From Deltaproteobacteria bacterium (GTDB lineage Bacteria > Myxococcota_C > UBA6777), in NCBI GenBank assembly GCA_006226375.1, contig SBHC01000067.1:1-64000 (forward strand): 64,000 nt of DNA, in the 5' to 3' direction. The notes beneath the pieces are model-generated. The model saw nothing but the letters and a program-made list of their open reading frames with translations, searched no databases and was not told the DNA's origin. The stretch's first letter is position 1; the number at the start of each line of letters is the position of its first letter. The translations under genes and the position numbers were made by a program. This document shows, in pieces, positions 52,901 through 60,395 of this stretch.

Positions 52901-53134
52901 ATTTGGATGAAACGTAGCCACAAAACGAGCACAAGTGGCGTCAACCTCACCAGCGACGTCAACCTATTGGGAGACGCCACGCGAAACAAGCGGGCCCAAC
53001 TCTACGGCTCCCAGAGACGTGCCTCCAACGCGACAACCCGACGAAAGATGCTGCAAGGAATTCGCGCCACGAAAAGTTACGAAAACAAAGGCCTGCGCCC
53101 GGTTCGCAAGCGCAGCCGCAGTCGAAGCCGCTAA
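46991..53134 (+). CDS. Giant secreted SpvB/FG-GAP/RHS repeat protein
   Basis: 2047 residues. A signal peptide (LLRSLGLCVLWLLLGGSPVWA) is followed by a SpvB-like N-terminal domain (GMMSYPISILLPQGRQNVQP, YSSSAGSGMMGIGWSL). Six FG-GAP/VCBS units carry Ca-binding Asp (LDINGDGLPD, MDANGDGFTD, IDINGDGLMD, ADVNGDGMAD and others). Then comes a TcdB-type middle region, many YD repeats (residues about 950-1750) and an RHS core end (YFGARYLDTRLGTWLSPDP). The last 250 residues are a hydrophobic, then Arg-rich tail. RHS shells encase and deliver C-terminal toxins. Two tandem start sites exist (46991 and 47015), each with an AGGTTCC ribosome site. Confidence 0.85.
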   Translation: MRTRREVPMLLRSLGLCVLWLLLGGSPVWAQTSGMSSNVLVLPTGPGSLGGIGENVQANLNMGMMSYPISILLPQGRQNVQPSIRVVYSSSAGSGMMGIGWSLQAGGSIERLTVRGLPTYTNSDRFYSDTGELVKIPNSPFYRSRYEGSFVRYCWMQKDANDQQGYWVAEYPNGSKAYYGATPAGKVELGSQVYGAQNQTFRWEMVAYVDRNGNRIEYKYVKVGSQTYIDQIAWVFDESNNPLYQVNFTYEDRPDPISDGKPGFDLQTTKRLNELTILAEGKRFRSYSFTFEDQTGLSRLIKVERFGRDPKQRYPVVFTMKYSDATFSPANSKMVEMPTSLGLNFASNNAGFLDINGDGLPDVVNTSNPKHVFHLNELTLKSDLTQDKHNFPKSNLKTNPTETSAKLSSPSVQLMDANGDGFTDLVDAVNKKMYLNKGNTQWEASTLSVQNYPITSVDLDVRFFDYNGDKQIDIIRSDGTSTSYWINEGNGNWKRVVGGQDIGLSFSKDRLRLIDINGDGLMDVVHITTSSLRYKKYLGYGRWTDWISLNVPGIDQYPLSTSAQFADVNGDGMADMVAFLGTSLVYFVNKNGKAFDTGKKLQAFQGIDIPDSTKTSVRIVDINGNGSRDIVWIGSSGKVTYLELFGKRPNLMTEIANGIGQRINVAYGSSVNFYLRDMTCDPAKDKACAGPWQNKMPMAFPVVTQITTWASHSDKPESQATPTGKEAPQTQRVYYHNGFYDGNEKKFRGFRKVESLTLGDQTVPTRIDTMVYDVGDKDPYFHGRMLQTMSTDEAGKLFQESKSEWKDCGAVAGADQGLTPPVRFICQVASETTIKEGETDQAKWKTLRSEMTYDGYGNVTRNANLGEVSLKGDEKYVKTTFIVPTDPKSDKASWTVRLPQTIEYCADPNGACAKASYFYDGTAFEGLPAGQFTKGNLSRVSALVDLQGQKEINLHMRKYDKYGNIIERKRPTGNVRTYTYDKVYNKFPTSETVKVGSVTLTSSAEWDYNLSQIIRSTDPNNLTMTYTYDNFGRRLSMSQPSDPVGKPSTEFTYELKAPISRIITKQRSKSGGEHDRQTIQCFDGLGRKFMLLKQVAAGRFITLQHNNYNSIGQVSQIWNAYENDGTCQFEPNDSKLPFTQFQYDAMQRVVQKTFADGTMTKVVHKPLETHDFDENDNDPKSPFYQTPDIKKMDGQGRLLEMIEASNSKVERKTQYRYNHVNLGLQDKVEAFVYPGNQKKKQSFNLLGYLTKVEHPDGTTTEFTYNEDGQPLERKDRRGRVIVHTYDAIGRPLTIQEKGKPDTLISYKYDTPVQDHADATFTTGQPVQVTYPGGSITNSYSMRGQPVVTRRKVMGVTFEVKRTFNNLGDPLQLVYPDGRTIDYSYDGASRLTAISNLVTSISYGPRGFLSSRTTANKVKTSYNFDARLRLTKMQVESQPGFTFTLQRDPSGNINSWQETWGSTSYTNSYTYDALDRLVQASLEDGKEVLTYGLTTDGNLTQKTSSLSQQSPVHIGDYAYNSKKIHAITSAGPMKLSYDAGGLLTSRDAMKMEWEYRGQLQQVTQNNQVMGRYWYDHNADRVIKAENGVYSFYIYDDFWMKDGDVIIYPRLSGHHIARWSSTAFHAKFYDDLAPATGDAQLTPQPDGQITAADAWLYHASRQKLLNIPTQPRPLDLDLTQNMLQASVSRMLSGGQEEKLYLSTDHLGSIRMVTDATGNVVQTKTYYPYGAVKSQSSPLVTLGYQGTELDQVTKANYFGARYLDTRLGTWLSPDPAFVQTSGPNDEWSRYTSVLHNPIRYRDIDGYASIDAAEVGSIGFGIVTAGYALVHGGYQLFRAVQNQRITGRKNKASRAMTIAGNFAAAGLGAAAAAMTIQGDLQTAMILGYGILAGSMLRSIGSVYHLHRQNIRIKHYNNKNYNRGRHREAVLLRSAGLVVGLVQIAAVATQTDEKTATAMIAATGALALVANFFARIWMKRSHKTSTSGVNLTSDVNLLGDATRNKRAQLYGSQRRASNATTRRKMLQGIRATKSYENKGLRPVRKRSRSRSR

Positions 53135-53575
53135 CCCACCCACTGCATCCCCAACCTGGACCCTTTACAACCCCTCCACACGTTCTCAGTTACCGACAAG
53201 CGGGTGCGGTTCATTCCTGTTGGTAAGAGAATGGCCTTCGCATTTGTGGTGACGCGGAGCAATGAATAACTCCGCTAGCCATGAGGGATATAGACAAGGG
53301 AGAAGTACCCACATCCGTGGGCACTCTAATGCCAAAAGCGATGATACTGTTCTTGTTCCCACAAGGCTCCTCCATCCAACAAATCAACAAACCAACGGCC
53401 GGCGACCACACCCTCCACAAGCCATCTCCTCGACAACGAGAGGCTCCAAGACATACAATGTAGCGGAGGTACTCCTGGCATCTGGCCCCAAACATCTGTG
53501 GAGCAGGTATAGAAGCCAGAGATGAGGTGTTCCTGTTGGAGTACAGTTTGAAAGGAACGTTCGAAGGAGAAAAGT
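53135..53575. other. Gene-free region holding the right inverted repeat
   Basis: 441 bases after the RHS gene. The repeat occupies 53213-53351. The rest, up to the ribosome site GAAGGAGAAA before 53576, shows no coding signal and no obvious immunity gene for the RHS tail. Confidence 0.55.
53213..53351 (+). repeat. Right inverted repeat flanking the RHS gene
   Basis: 139 bases, the inverted partner of 46698-46872. It contains GTACCCAC-ATCC-GTGGGCAC at 53305-53324, which on the minus strand folds as a G-U-tolerant 8-bp hairpin with loop GGAU. The only other copy I see in the window is the left one. Confidence 0.8.
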
Positions 53576-54169
53576 ATGTGGGTACGAATTGTGTTTGTGG
53601 TGTGGTTTGCAAGTATGCTCGCGTTGGGCTGTGCCTCACCGTCTCCAGGTCCAGAAGGCTCGACGACAGAGGGCTCAACGGTAGATGCAGCGTCCTCCTC
53701 CCCTGACCAAACGAAAGCAGCCGACGCTGCAGAAACAACAGACACGACAGCAGGGCCAGAGCCAGGACCCGAACCTGGGCCAGAAGCAGGACCAGAACCT
53801 GGACCGGAGCCGACGCCCGAGCCAGCTCCCGAGGCCACACGAGCCAAAGTGTTGAAGGATGTAAGTACACAGGAAGCCAACGTCTTGCTACAACAAAAGC
53901 CAGACATGGCGGTTTTGGACATCAGAACCCCTGCTGAGTACAACGGGGGCCACCTTGCCAATGCCATCAACATTGACTATTACGCCCAAGACTACCGCGA
54001 CAAGCTCAGCAAGCTCGACAAAAACAAAGCTTACCTGATCTACTGTGCCTCAGGAGGACGCAGCGGGAACTCCATGTCTATCTTCCGGGATCTGGGCTTT
54101 GTGGAAGTGTACAACATGCTCGGTGGCTTCACAGCCTGGAAGCGCGACGGCTACCCCAGCGTCCCTTAA
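53576..54169 (+). CDS. Rhodanese-domain lipoprotein
   Basis: 197 residues with AAGGAG upstream. The lipobox is MLALGCASP. A 27-residue linker made of GPEP/TPEP units precedes a single rhodanese domain: KDVSTQEANVLLQQKPDMAVLDIRTPAEYNGGHLANAINID, here cut by strand and helix, and the active-site loop C157-A-S-G-G-R-S, a six-residue loop typical of sulfurtransferases acting on thiosulfate or persulfide. It should act in the periplasm or outer leaflet. Convergent with the C1q/MopE gene, the stops being about 20 bases apart. Confidence 0.85.
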   Translation: MWVRIVFVVWFASMLALGCASPSPGPEGSTTEGSTVDAASSSPDQTKAADAAETTDTTAGPEPGPEPGPEAGPEPGPEPTPEPAPEATRAKVLKDVSTQEANVLLQQKPDMAVLDIRTPAEYNGGHLANAINIDYYAQDYRDKLSKLDKNKAYLIYCASGGRSGNSMSIFRDLGFVEVYNMLGGFTAWKRDGYPSVP

Positions 54170-54191
54170 GGGGGGAAGAGAAGATCCCCCT
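54169..54191. terminator. Short hairpin between convergent genes
   Basis: AGGGGG and CCCCCT form a 6-bp stem around an 11-base loop, between the rhodanese stop and the C1q/MopE stop. There is no T-tract on either side, so it is a weak bidirectional terminator candidate. Confidence 0.3.
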
Positions 54192-57186
54192 AGAGCGATG
54201 ACGATGGCCTCCGTCTGAAACCAAGAGGCAGAAGCAACAGCAGCAGCAACGGAAACAACGGCAGGTTCGGCTGCATTGCGACCTGACACCCTGCACCAGG
54301 AGGAGTCGGTGGCCCTGCCGCAGTGGGAAGAGTCGGCGTGGTTCCAGGCTCACAACCTTTGTCGTAACATTGACCGCTCACACACATTTGGTTGGCGCCA
54401 CATTGCACAAGGTCACACAGAGGCACGGTGCAAGAGCCATCACGACATACTTCTCCCGCCTTGCAAGTCACACCCGCACACGCATCAGCAACGCAAGCTC
54501 CTGAACCGGAGAAACAAACTTCTCCCTGGTTGCATGTGACCCCTGCACACAAGTCGCTACGACACACTCCATCCACACAAGAGCCACCTTGTGCACACTG
54601 CAAGCAGCCGCAGGAGGGAATGCAGTTTCCGTTGCGACAGAACTCACCGTCTTTGCATGTTACGCCGTCACAAGGATGCGGCTGGCAGGTGTTGTTGAGG
54701 CACAGTTGACCTGCTGGACAGCCCTGCCCACAACCTTGTGGACCCGGCCCAGCGTCCGGAGGCGTCACTGGTTTCTCAGGGCCACACACGCCGTTGTCCA
54801 CTTGGCCGTCGCAGTCGTTGTCTTTTTGGTCGCACACTTCCACAGTCGGTTGAACCGTTTGCTGACAGACCTTGGCGTTGTTGGCACAAACCCAAAGTCC
54901 AGCCTGACACTCCCCTTTTCGAGCGCTGTCTGTGCAAGCTGTTCCCAGGCCTGTCACATTGTCGATCTTCCCGTCACAGTCGTTGTCTTTTCCATCGCAC
55001 GACTCTGTTCCCGGTTGCACACTGGACTTGCAGATCTGCGACTGTCCCTGGCAGGTCCAAACTCCAGCCTGGCACTCCCCTTTCAACGTCAGATCTTTGC
55101 AAGGTTTCCCCGCCAGTGGGATGTTGTCCACCTGACCGTCGCAGTCTTCGTCTTTTCCGTCACACACTTCAGGTGTCGGAACTTGCAAAGGCTGACACAC
55201 TTTCTGGTTGCCTGCGCAAATCCAGGTTCCGGCTTGACATTCGCCTTTTCGATTGCTGTCGGCGCAAGCTTTACCAAGGTCAGGCACGTTGTCCACCTTG
55301 CCGTCGCAGTCGTCGTCTTTTCCATTGCACGACTCTGTTCCTGGCTGCACGGTCGTCACGCAGGTCTTTTGGTTGGACACACACTGCCAGGTTCCTGCGC
55401 TGCAAGCTCCCTTCGTTGTCGGGCTTTGACAAGCATCCCCTAAGCCAGGAACGTTGTCCATCAAGCCATCGCAGTTGTCGTCTTTTCCGTTGCAGGTTTC
55501 AATGCCTGAGCGCACCACCTGCAAACATACCTTTTTGCTGTTGGCGTCACAGGAAAAGAGACTCACCTGGCAAGGTCCTTTTACACCTGCAACCTGGCAC
55601 ACTTCGGTGAGGTCATCCACTTTCCCATTGCAGTTGTTATCGATCTTGTCACAGACCTCCAAAGCCCCTGGTTTTCCTGCAAATGCAGGAAAGATCTTGT
55701 CGTCTGTATCGTTGCAGTCCGTTTCGCTTGAGATGCCATCTTGGTCGTAATCGGTGTATGCCATAAAACGCACGGACAAGGAGCTGAACAATTCGACAGA
55801 GTAGAGATACTGGTATCCAGGGAAACCACCAGTAGAGACACGCACAAGCACCCTGTCCCCTCTCGTTAGAAAAACCAAACCACCTAGGGAGAGCGTAAAG
55901 CGCGACCTCACAGGACTTACAACAGAATACTGAAGACCTGATTGATTGTGTCTTACATTGTTCACGAGCACATACAACCGAACATCACCAGCAGAACCGC
56001 CTCGAAACCCGTTAAAGAGAAGTTGAGAGGAGAGATGGTACAACCCTGTGTAGGGTGCTACAAAATGAGCGTTGTTGGACGCCAACCCCTGCGCAGAGTC
56101 ATACAACCCCAGGTCCCCAGATGTAGTGAGAGGAGCCAAAGGAAGCGATCTGCCCAGACTGTCCCATACCAGCGAGACATAGCTCTTTGTGACGGATTGC
56201 CTGGCGTGCAAACCAGCATCTTTGGGCGTATTTAACAAAGCGATGGAGAGGCTTGAGTACCCATTCACGGTGTAATCGACATCGGTTTGGGAATACACAT
56301 ACAGCTGCACCTTTTCGCCTTTTTTGAGCGAAACAATCCCTGACACGGGGATCGAAAAGAAACGCACAGCGGTGTTTCGGCCGACCGCAAACAATCCACT
56401 CTTGGGATCGCGATTTCCGATCGCGACATGAATGGCGAATTCTCCTGAATCGCACCAATCCAATCGAAATTGTCCGCTGATGAAATAGGCACCACCCACA
56501 GGAGCAACAAATTCTCCCGTGTTAGTATTAAAGCCACTTCCAGCTTTGTACAGAGCATCACCGCTGGTATTCCACCCAACGGAAAGTGCGGTCCACCCTT
56601 TGCTTTTGATAACTTTGCTGGAACTCATACTCGCATGAACACCGTGTGTTATCTGAGTCCCGAGAGACAAGGCAGAAAAGCCAGAGCGTTCAAGGATATT
56701 GTAACTAGCGTCATGGCTAGAGAAGACCATGAGAGTTATCTTCATTCCCTTCTTGAGAAACACAACCCCGCTCACCCGCATCGAAAACACTTGTAGTTTG
56801 GGTGTATCTCGAATGGCATGCAGTCCACGCGCGGCTCCCCATTTGGCATTTACAGCGACAAACAACTCAAAATAGTTTGCTGTCGTCAGATCGTTGCCAT
56901 TTTGAATGGCAACATTCCCAGACAGCATATAGTAACCATCAGCAGGCACGGTAAAAATGCCAGTTGTGGGATCAAAGGTAGAGCCTTGTTGTAATGTTGT
57001 AGGTAGCTTGGTTGTTACGTTCCACCCAGTTAGAGTGGTTGCTCCTTTTTGTGTAACGACGATGGTTTGGGAAAGGTCCGCAACAAAGGCGTCCGAAAGA
57101 GCCCAGGCCAGTGGCGATGCGCTCAAGACCCCACAAAACACCCACAACCCCAACATTCGTTTCATTGTACTCTTGTTCACTTTCAT
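54190..57186 (-). CDS. Secreted C1q-like/MopE protein with MYXO-CTERM-like tail
   Basis: 998 residues. After a signal peptide (LGLWVFCGVLSASPLAWA) there are three C1q/TNF-like jelly-roll domains (residues about 27-165, 175-310, 315-470), each with a GxFxxPxxGxYxxSG core (GIFTVPADGYYMLSG, GEFVAPVGGAYFISG). A DYDQDGISSETDCNDTD segment and five MopE modules (CNGKDDDCDG, CDGKDNDCDG) follow, then Cys-rich EGF-like units (CKDGEFCRNGNC). The end, GCQVAMQPNL, a run of Leu and GFRRRPSSSL, has the Cys-hydrophobic-Arg plan of MYXO-CTERM sorting tails. It is probably displayed on the cell surface. First of three large Cys-rich genes on this strand by position. Confidence 0.8.
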   Translation of the reverse strand: MKVNKSTMKRMLGLWVFCGVLSASPLAWALSDAFVADLSQTIVVTQKGATTLTGWNVTTKLPTTLQQGSTFDPTTGIFTVPADGYYMLSGNVAIQNGNDLTTANYFELFVAVNAKWGAARGLHAIRDTPKLQVFSMRVSGVVFLKKGMKITLMVFSSHDASYNILERSGFSALSLGTQITHGVHASMSSSKVIKSKGWTALSVGWNTSGDALYKAGSGFNTNTGEFVAPVGGAYFISGQFRLDWCDSGEFAIHVAIGNRDPKSGLFAVGRNTAVRFFSIPVSGIVSLKKGEKVQLYVYSQTDVDYTVNGYSSLSIALLNTPKDAGLHARQSVTKSYVSLVWDSLGRSLPLAPLTTSGDLGLYDSAQGLASNNAHFVAPYTGLYHLSSQLLFNGFRGGSAGDVRLYVLVNNVRHNQSGLQYSVVSPVRSRFTLSLGGLVFLTRGDRVLVRVSTGGFPGYQYLYSVELFSSLSVRFMAYTDYDQDGISSETDCNDTDDKIFPAFAGKPGALEVCDKIDNNCNGKVDDLTEVCQVAGVKGPCQVSLFSCDANSKKVCLQVVRSGIETCNGKDDNCDGLMDNVPGLGDACQSPTTKGACSAGTWQCVSNQKTCVTTVQPGTESCNGKDDDCDGKVDNVPDLGKACADSNRKGECQAGTWICAGNQKVCQPLQVPTPEVCDGKDEDCDGQVDNIPLAGKPCKDLTLKGECQAGVWTCQGQSQICKSSVQPGTESCDGKDNDCDGKIDNVTGLGTACTDSARKGECQAGLWVCANNAKVCQQTVQPTVEVCDQKDNDCDGQVDNGVCGPEKPVTPPDAGPGPQGCGQGCPAGQLCLNNTCQPHPCDGVTCKDGEFCRNGNCIPSCGCLQCAQGGSCVDGVCRSDLCAGVTCNQGEVCFSGSGACVADACAGVTCKAGEVCRDGSCTVPLCDLVQCGANQMCVSGQCYDKGCEPGTTPTLPTAAGPPTPPGAGCQVAMQPNLPLFPLLLLLLLPLGFRRRPSSSL

Positions 57187-57210
57187 ATTGTTTTCACTCT
57201 TTGCTTTGCA

Positions 57211-60200
57211 CTACCGGCACTTGAGAGTGGGTGCAAGTTGCGTTGCTTGTTTGGTAAACACATAGTTTGCAGAAGTCCGAAAGAAGCCATCCAGGCTTAC
57301 CTTTACGATGGGATGGCTGCACAAGTGACACGCTTTGAATGTCCCAGTGTATACATCGGCTTTCTTCACGGTGCTGCCATTAAGCCTGGTCTGTTCTACC
57401 GTTGGGGCTCTGTAAGCCTGTGTCGTGCCACAGGGAGGCAAACGACCGTCGGTCATAAAGGCGCAATTGGCCTTGTGTTCGGACTTTTTGAAGATCCAAT
57501 ACGGCTTCTTCACCACCACCGACTCTTCGTACTTCGGCAGCTGTGTCCAGTCCACACTGAACGATTTGGCTGGCATTGTAAGGCCCTTCGGTGTTCCCCC
57601 ACCACACAACAGCTCTGTTGGACATCGGTAGGGATACAGGAGCTGGGCTTTGTTCTCAAACTTCGCTTGCCCCGAAAACTCGCAATTCACAGGGTTGCTA
57701 TAGACAGATTCCTGACTGCCTTGAAAGTTAGGAACAAAGCCAGCAGGGCTTACAGCTTGCTGGTTGGATGTATACCACCTGTGAAGAATGCCCGAATCAT
57801 TGACGTTGTCGCTGATATAGAACTCCAACGTTTTGGAACACTGGCACACAGGAATGTGTCGTTCTTCGTTCCCATCGCAGTTGTAATCAAACCCCCCACA
57901 GTTGGGGATGGATGTGGCAAAATAAGCGGTCTGACCTGGCTTGGCATCCTTGCTTGCGTCACAACAATCTTGGTTGTTGTCAGCCAAGCCTGTGGGGTCA
58001 ATGCAGTTGTTAGGGCCAGTGCAGATTTTCTTATCCGAGGTTCGCTGGCAAGCTTCATAGGTAGGCTTGGTTTGTTTTTTGTCCCCAAAGCCATCCCCGT
58101 CTGCGTCTCGGTACCATTTCTTGATGTTATCATCTTTGGCACCATCACAGTTGTTGTCGACGCCGTCACAGATCTCGGTACCACCCGGTTTGGTGGCTGG
58201 GTTGGAGTCATCGCAATCTTTGTTGTTGGTGACCCAAGGGTTGGGGTTGCTGGGGCGCTGTTGCTGGCATAAGTCACGACCTGGTGATGTAGCATCCCCG
58301 AAGCTATCACCGTCGTTATCGGGATAGAAACGAATCGTGGGAATTCCTTCGTCCACGAGGCCATCACAGTCGTTGTCTACGCCATCGCAGACCTCAACGG
58401 AAGGCTTGACAATGGGCTTGCACGAGTAGGTTTCACTTTCACCGAGAGGGGCGACCCGGTTCCACACACCGCTTGGACAAATGGCTTTTTGCCCCGGAGT
58501 CTTTTGGGGACAAGTGTTGCAGAGTCCACAATACGTCCAGTCGCCTCCAGTACAGGTTTGCTCTGCCGTACGACACGCACCCAGCCCTGTTTTGGGGCCA
58601 CACTCTCGCCGAGCCCGAACCAACCCATAACTACTTTTTTCATGAATGAGATACTTCAGATTGTTGGCCCCACCTGGAGCACCACAGACTTGGTGGGCTT
58701 TTTCATCAATGCAGCTCGCCAGATGGTCCGTTGGTTTTGTGTAGGATTTGAAAGACAAACAAGCCCACCCCACGGTCTTTTTGATCGGGTCGGGTTTGGC
58801 TTTTCCATCGTCTTTGGTGCACTCAAACACAAAGTCTTTTTGGTACAGACTGGTACCATCTGGATTGGTCCAAGTGCCCTTAAGCTGACACGAAGTGCGG
58901 CTGTAGTTTTTGTTCATCCCATAGTTATCAGGGTGAAAGTAGCCCGTCTGCACGTTGGGATTGGTGCTTCCATCAAACACAACACACTGGAACAAGCTGG
59001 GTATCGCTTGTTTGACCTGGTCCAACCAACAGTGGCTCAAACCCGGCTTGTTTTTCCCGGGGTTGTTGGGGTCAGGACATTGCTGGTCGTCTCGCAAGCC
59101 ACAAGAACGCCAGTAATCCGGCTGAAATCCAGCAGGGTCTTCCTGACAGTTAAGAGCGAGAGAGCTAGGAGAACTTGCCACAGAGCCTTTGCGAGAACGC
59201 TCGGTCAACACCCAAACATCGATAAAGTTCCCTTGGGCGTCACGGTACGAAGGCTTGAAATAACCAATGTGAAGTTCGATGAAGTAACCGAGCTTAAGAA
59301 GCGGCGTAAACTCCGTAGAAGGATTCGGCTGACTGCTCGGGGTCTCCGAGGCATCGTCCAGTTGGTTGTCGTTGAGGTCAAGGGCAGCAATGCAACCTTT
59401 GGTCAACGTGTTAATCTCTTCCGGTTGAAACCGACGCCCCACAACACAGTTCCCCTTGTAACACAGCTCGTTCTGGGCCGAGTTGCACTCAGAGTCTTGG
59501 GTGCATGCGCTGCCTTGGGTGGTCGGCAAGGCGGTCTGGTTGATGGTGTACACAGGTCGATCAATGAGCTTGCCGAGACCGTCGTTGTTGTCGGTTTCGA
59601 CCAAAGAGACCGGCGTTTTGAGCGTTTGGACGAACTTGGTTTGCCCAGGCTCTTCCAGATACTTTTGCCCATCCTGGTAATACACCAGCGCTTGAATCTT
59701 CCGTAACTTGCACCGTGCGTTTTGACGAAGAACAGGGTCCGTACTTGTCACAGCCTGGTTAGCAAAGATGTTGATCCAGCCATCACCGTCGTTGTCACAG
59801 ATTCCATACCCGACATTGGTCAGGTAGTAGTAACCATCGCGTGTTTGACAAAACAGGGGCTTCTGAGTGTTGGGGTCAAACTCAATCACGTAGGGCTGCC
59901 TCATGGCAACTTGGTCTTTTTGTGTAAACACGGGGAACGTGGGGTTCCCAGTTTGAGAGGTACAATAATCTCTGTTGAGATAACATTGTCCTTGCCACTC
60001 GAAGCTATTGGCAGGACAGTTGGTGGGAGTGTTCGCCTTGTCTTGGGGTGCGGCCGTATCGGGTGGAGGCAACGCCTTGTCCGTTGGTGGCGCGGCATCG
60101 GGGACAGGTTCGGGTCCAGCCGGCTCAGGTCCAGGTTTGCGGGGTGCCGTGGGAATGTCCAACGGTGCAATTTGGCTGGTGCATTGGCAGGACGAATATC

Positions 60201-60363
60201 CAGTCCCATCAGGCAAACAGGTTTGGGTGCCTTCAAGGTTCCCACACTGGCATCTCCACGTGTCACCTGGATTGCACAGCGGGCCCATACCGCAGCCTGA
60301 AAATGCCGCAAAGCTACAGAGAAACAATGTAGAAACAAAGAGTCCAAACATGAGTCGCTTCAT
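57211..60363 (-). CDS. MopE-motif lipoprotein, 1050 residues
   Basis: The lipobox is AFSGCGMG. A Cys-rich start (CNPGDTWRCQCGN) and a Pro/Ala/Asp linker precede a 500-residue region with ECNSAQNELCYKGNC and many Asp/Asn loops, then MopE motifs (CDGVDNDCDGLVDEG, CDGVDNNCDG) and the thrombospondin-3-like YRDADGDGFGDK. The C-terminal 250 residues start with CCDASKDAKPGQT and FDYNCDGNE and end in LKCR; the same module ends the neighbouring 779-residue protein. It is probably an exposed, calcium-binding outer-membrane lipoprotein. Intergenic spacing to both neighbours is 24-32 bases, so the three genes form an operon-like block. Function unknown. Confidence 0.8.
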   Translation of the reverse strand: MKRLMFGLFVSTLFLCSFAAFSGCGMGPLCNPGDTWRCQCGNLEGTQTCLPDGTGYSSCQCTSQIAPLDIPTAPRKPGPEPAGPEPVPDAAPPTDKALPPPDTAAPQDKANTPTNCPANSFEWQGQCYLNRDYCTSQTGNPTFPVFTQKDQVAMRQPYVIEFDPNTQKPLFCQTRDGYYYLTNVGYGICDNDGDGWINIFANQAVTSTDPVLRQNARCKLRKIQALVYYQDGQKYLEEPGQTKFVQTLKTPVSLVETDNNDGLGKLIDRPVYTINQTALPTTQGSACTQDSECNSAQNELCYKGNCVVGRRFQPEEINTLTKGCIAALDLNDNQLDDASETPSSQPNPSTEFTPLLKLGYFIELHIGYFKPSYRDAQGNFIDVWVLTERSRKGSVASSPSSLALNCQEDPAGFQPDYWRSCGLRDDQQCPDPNNPGKNKPGLSHCWLDQVKQAIPSLFQCVVFDGSTNPNVQTGYFHPDNYGMNKNYSRTSCQLKGTWTNPDGTSLYQKDFVFECTKDDGKAKPDPIKKTVGWACLSFKSYTKPTDHLASCIDEKAHQVCGAPGGANNLKYLIHEKSSYGLVRARRECGPKTGLGACRTAEQTCTGGDWTYCGLCNTCPQKTPGQKAICPSGVWNRVAPLGESETYSCKPIVKPSVEVCDGVDNDCDGLVDEGIPTIRFYPDNDGDSFGDATSPGRDLCQQQRPSNPNPWVTNNKDCDDSNPATKPGGTEICDGVDNNCDGAKDDNIKKWYRDADGDGFGDKKQTKPTYEACQRTSDKKICTGPNNCIDPTGLADNNQDCCDASKDAKPGQTAYFATSIPNCGGFDYNCDGNEERHIPVCQCSKTLEFYISDNVNDSGILHRWYTSNQQAVSPAGFVPNFQGSQESVYSNPVNCEFSGQAKFENKAQLLYPYRCPTELLCGGGTPKGLTMPAKSFSVDWTQLPKYEESVVVKKPYWIFKKSEHKANCAFMTDGRLPPCGTTQAYRAPTVEQTRLNGSTVKKADVYTGTFKACHLCSHPIVKVSLDGFFRTSANYVFTKQATQLAPTLKCR

Positions 60364-60395
60364 TGGATAGTTCCCTCGTCAGTGGGTCGAACGGC

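Noticed and set aside
57049..58272. 407-residue plus-strand frame opposite the MopE genes (and 58489-59706)
   Set aside because: Antisense shadow of Cys/Asp-rich coding sequence; Val/Ala-rich text without domain features.
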